A DNA stretch of 64,000 nt from Plenodomus lindquistii. Its lineage: Eukaryota; Ascomycota; Dothideomycetes; Pleosporales; Leptosphaeriaceae. This document shows, piece after piece, positions 61,602 to 64,000 of the stretch; the stretch's first letter is position 1; each line of letters opens with the position of its first letter. The position numbers and the translations under genes are program-made. The notes below the pieces were generated by a model, which saw nothing but the letters and a program-made list of their open reading frames with translations, ran no database searches and was not told the origin of the DNA. The stretch spans positions 372,001-436,000 of the forward strand of contig JANUWI010000021.1 of NCBI GenBank assembly GCA_025504975.1. The letters are read 5' to 3'.

Positions 61602-62138
61602 TAATAAATAGTAAATTTTTATAATTAGTTTTATTATAATTATAGTTATAATTTAATTCTACTTTTTATTTTTAGTATTATCTAATATATATTATAGCCT
61701 AGTTTTTATTTAAAAGCTATATTATAATACTTTATATTAAAAATTAGCTATGCTTTTAATAGTAATAAGCTAAAGTATAATTTTTAACTAATAAAGTTTA
61801 AAATATCTTTAATATTTTTTTTTTACTTTTTAATAATTTATTAAGTTAGGCCTATAGTTATAGAAAAGCTATTTTTTAGTATATTAATTATTATTAGTAT
61901 CTAAAATAATATTACGAATAGCTATAGTATATTAAAATAAAAATATTCTATTTAATTTAATAGTTTATAATTTTAACTAGATTTAACTTTTTTCTAAAAG
62001 CTAAAAATATAGTATTATTAAATTATTATATATATATATAGAGTTTAGTAATAGTTTAGTAAAATAACTTATTTATTAATATAATATATGTATATTTTAA
62101 GTATATTATATAAACTAGTATTTATATAAAAATAATAT
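61602..62138 (-). mobile_element. pogo/Fot1-like copy C2, part 3 (5' side)
   Basis: Resumes the C1-like sequence right after the Gypsy D target duplication and ends near 62,138 in a decayed terminal repeat followed by TA (62,139-62,140). Similarity to C1 is lower than in part 1 and includes small gaps. A 130-bp AT-rich gap separates it from copy C3, so C2 and C3 stand 5' end to 5' end. Confidence 0.6.
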
Positions 62139-62991
62139 TACTAAGCTTTAAACTATTTATAAAGCTACTATATAATATAAATTATATAAAAAAAAAATTA
62201 AGTATAAAAATTACTTTATTATAAAAATAAGCTTATATTTAGCTACTTTAAAAAAGTTCTAAATGTATAATATATGTTATTAATAAATAACTAGTATAAA
62301 TAATTAGTTTAATTTTAGTAAAACTATACTTAACTTTATACTACTCTTAATATTTTATAATATTAAACTAAAAAAGTTATTAATTTAATTCTAGATATAG
62401 CTTATATTATAGGCTGTTTTATTAAATATAATACTTATTATTTAAAAAGCTACTTTAGTTTATAAAGTTATAGAGAAAAGTTTATAATAATAATATACTA
62501 GTACTAATCTAAAATATTACTATAAGTTTAATTTAATAGAGCTTTTTAAAAGAAAAAAAAGCTAATTATCTAGTATATATTTAAGTTTACTATAGAAGGA
62601 TTTCTACTATAGGTTACTATAGTTAAAAATATAGTAGATTTTTTATTTAAAATCTAGTACTAGAACTTTACTAGTAAAAACTAGGCTATAAACTTTATTA
62701 AATATTACTATAGATTTTAAGTAAAATTTAATTATAAGTATAATAATAAAATAGCTTTTTATAAAAATCTAGTAGTTATAAATAATAAGTTCTAGTTTAT
62801 AAAGAATACTAAAGCTAAGTATAGTATCTAAAATAAAAATATCTATAACTTTAATAAAAAAGGCTTTATAATAGGTATTTTATTAACTAAAGTAGTTATT
62901 ATAGGTACTAACTATTAAAAGCATTTAAAATCTATATAGTAAAGTAACTATAAGTAAACTATAGTAATTTAAAGTATTAATAGAATATAGC

Positions 62992-63503
62992 TAGTAAATA
63001 AATAGAATTAGAGTTAATATTAAATTAGCTTATATAAAACCTAACTCTAATCTAGCTATATAAGGCTATTTTTTTAACTACTAAATAAATTTAAGTAAAG
63101 CTTAGATTTTATAAACTAAAAATTAAAGTTAAATTTTATATAAATAGATTAGACCTAATTAATTACTATATATAACATTTTTAGTATATATAGATTTTTT
63201 TTATATAGATACTATATATATTCTACTATAATAAATACTTATAGTAATTTTTAAATACTATATAAATATATAGTATATAGCGTAATATAATAAAACTTAA
63301 TAATAGTTAATTTTAGTATTAAATCTAGAAGTTAATCTATATTTATATTTAAATTAGTTTAATTTAACTATAACTTTTAGCCTATATAACTAAAGCTTTA
63401 CTTTAATTCTAAAATTATATAACTCTAATCTAACTTTTAATCTATATTTAAACTAATATAATCTAATCTATATTAGATTTCTAAATACTCTATTTATTTA
63501 CTA
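62992..63503. mobile_element. MITE-like insertion in pogo copy C3
   Basis: 512 bp with perfect 15-bp terminal inverted repeats TAGTAAATAAATAGA-type (left TAGTAAATAAATAG, right its complement ending TTATTTACTA). Absent from copy C1 at the matching place. No coding capacity; interior has many ATCTAA/TTAGAT words. The termini share TAGTAAATAA with the element at 1-534, which is of similar length, so they may be one family with a TA target. Confidence 0.75.
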
Positions 63504-63588
63504 GCTAGAATATATTAAAGTAGGCTATTTTATACTATTAGTTTTACTAGTAAGTACTATTTTTTTATTTACTATAATAAGCTTTATT

Positions 63589-63793
63589 TATAAAGGCATA
63601 GGTAATTATAGAAGTATTTATAGATTGTATAGGTTAAACCTCTAGAGTAAAATACTACGTAGAGAGCTAGTTTTTTCTACGTAAAGTAGAACTATAGTAT
63701 TTCTACTAACTAAAGCGTACCTATTTAGGCCTAACGCTAGTAGAGTAGCTCTAGAGTACTAATAACTAGAGGTTATAGATTTAATCTATAATA
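63589..63793 (-). repeat. Solo LTR of Gypsy D family
   Basis: 205 bp, starts TATAAAGGCATAGG and ends CTATAATA, colinear with the Gypsy D LTRs. Flanked by a perfect 5-bp target duplication TTATT (63,584-63,588 and 63,794-63,798). Sequence on each side is continuous pogo C3, so this is a separate insertion later reduced by LTR-LTR recombination. It retains more CpG (ACTACGTAG, CTACGTA) than the other two LTRs. Confidence 0.85.
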
Positions 63794-64000
63794 TTATTTA
63801 CTTTAAACCTAAGCTTTTATAGTCTCTAAAAATAGTAAATTTAATAATAAATTTAGTTTTATCTAGATAAAATACTATAATAAATATAGAAAAAGTATAG
63901 TATTTATATAGTATATCTATTTATAATTAATAGTTATATAAACTATAACTTATTTAAAATTTACTAGTACTATAAAAAATTTAGAAGTATAACTTTTAGT

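Larger units (their letters stand above)
62270..64000 (+). mobile_element. pogo/Fot1-like copy C3, runs off the window
   Basis: Begins after TA (62,268-62,269) with ATATATGTTATTAATAAATA, the left terminal repeat. The plus-strand transposase relic reads KNQAINFIKYYY (the HTH/CENP-B 'KNWaxnFikr' region), FQFIKNTKAKYSIQNKNIYN, then FNKKGFIIGI, the altered 'NFDETGF' first-Asp block of the DDE_1 (pogo/Tigger/Fot1) family (Asp to Asn, Glu to Lys). SIQQSNYKQTIVIQSI follows, like the family's 'REWVTVI' region. Two later insertions split it (62,992-63,503 and 63,589-63,793); the sequence after each continues the C1 alignment. The 3' end lies beyond 64,000. Confidence 0.85.

Overview
The window is from a filamentous ascomycete (Pezizomycotina; the compartmented, AT-rich layout would fit a Dothideomycete, but no marker gene fixes this). 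About 90% of it is gene-free, very AT-rich DNA in which CpA and TpG are nearly absent, TpA is abundant and CpG survives. That is the footprint of repeat-induced point mutation (RIP). In recognisable transposon proteins the frames are broken by TAA/TAG where Gln or Trp codons are expected, and Gly/Asp codons have become Ser/Asn.

One island of ordinary composition (about 31,270-37,790) is unaffected. It holds four apparently intact genes: a type II membrane protein (+), a cytosolic helical protein with one intron (+), a secreted protein (-) and a two-pass membrane protein with internal repeats (+). The last two are divergent and share a 481-bp promoter region. None belongs to a family I recognise. 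Three of the four enter the secretory pathway, which together with the setting resembles a lineage-specific or effector-type island. A short minus-strand coding remnant lies at the right edge.

Left flank (1-31,270): a short inverted-repeat element at the window start; a minus-strand Ty3/Gypsy pol relic ('Gypsy B', about 2.3-4.6 kb); a structurally complete Gypsy element ('Gypsy A', copy 1, 7,056-14,563) with 417-bp LTRs and a perfect 5-bp target duplication; a 10-kb unassigned stretch with minisatellites; a Ty1/Copia relic ending near 28.4 kb; and a pogo/Fot1-like DNA transposon (29,077-30,936).

Right flank (37,790-64,000): an unassigned stretch with one decayed Gypsy A LTR, then a nested stack. 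A pogo copy (43,219-62,138) is split by a 1.7-kb insertion and by a second Gypsy family ('Gypsy D', 46,292-61,596), which is itself split by a second full-length Gypsy A copy (50,765-58,258). Target duplications and reading frames resume across the junctions. The window ends in another pogo copy carrying a MITE-like insertion and a solo Gypsy D LTR.

The least expected item is an extra ORF on the opposite strand of Gypsy A, between integrase and the 3' LTR. It has the same 843-bp length in both copies. All coordinates and comparisons were made by eye; element names A-D are local labels.
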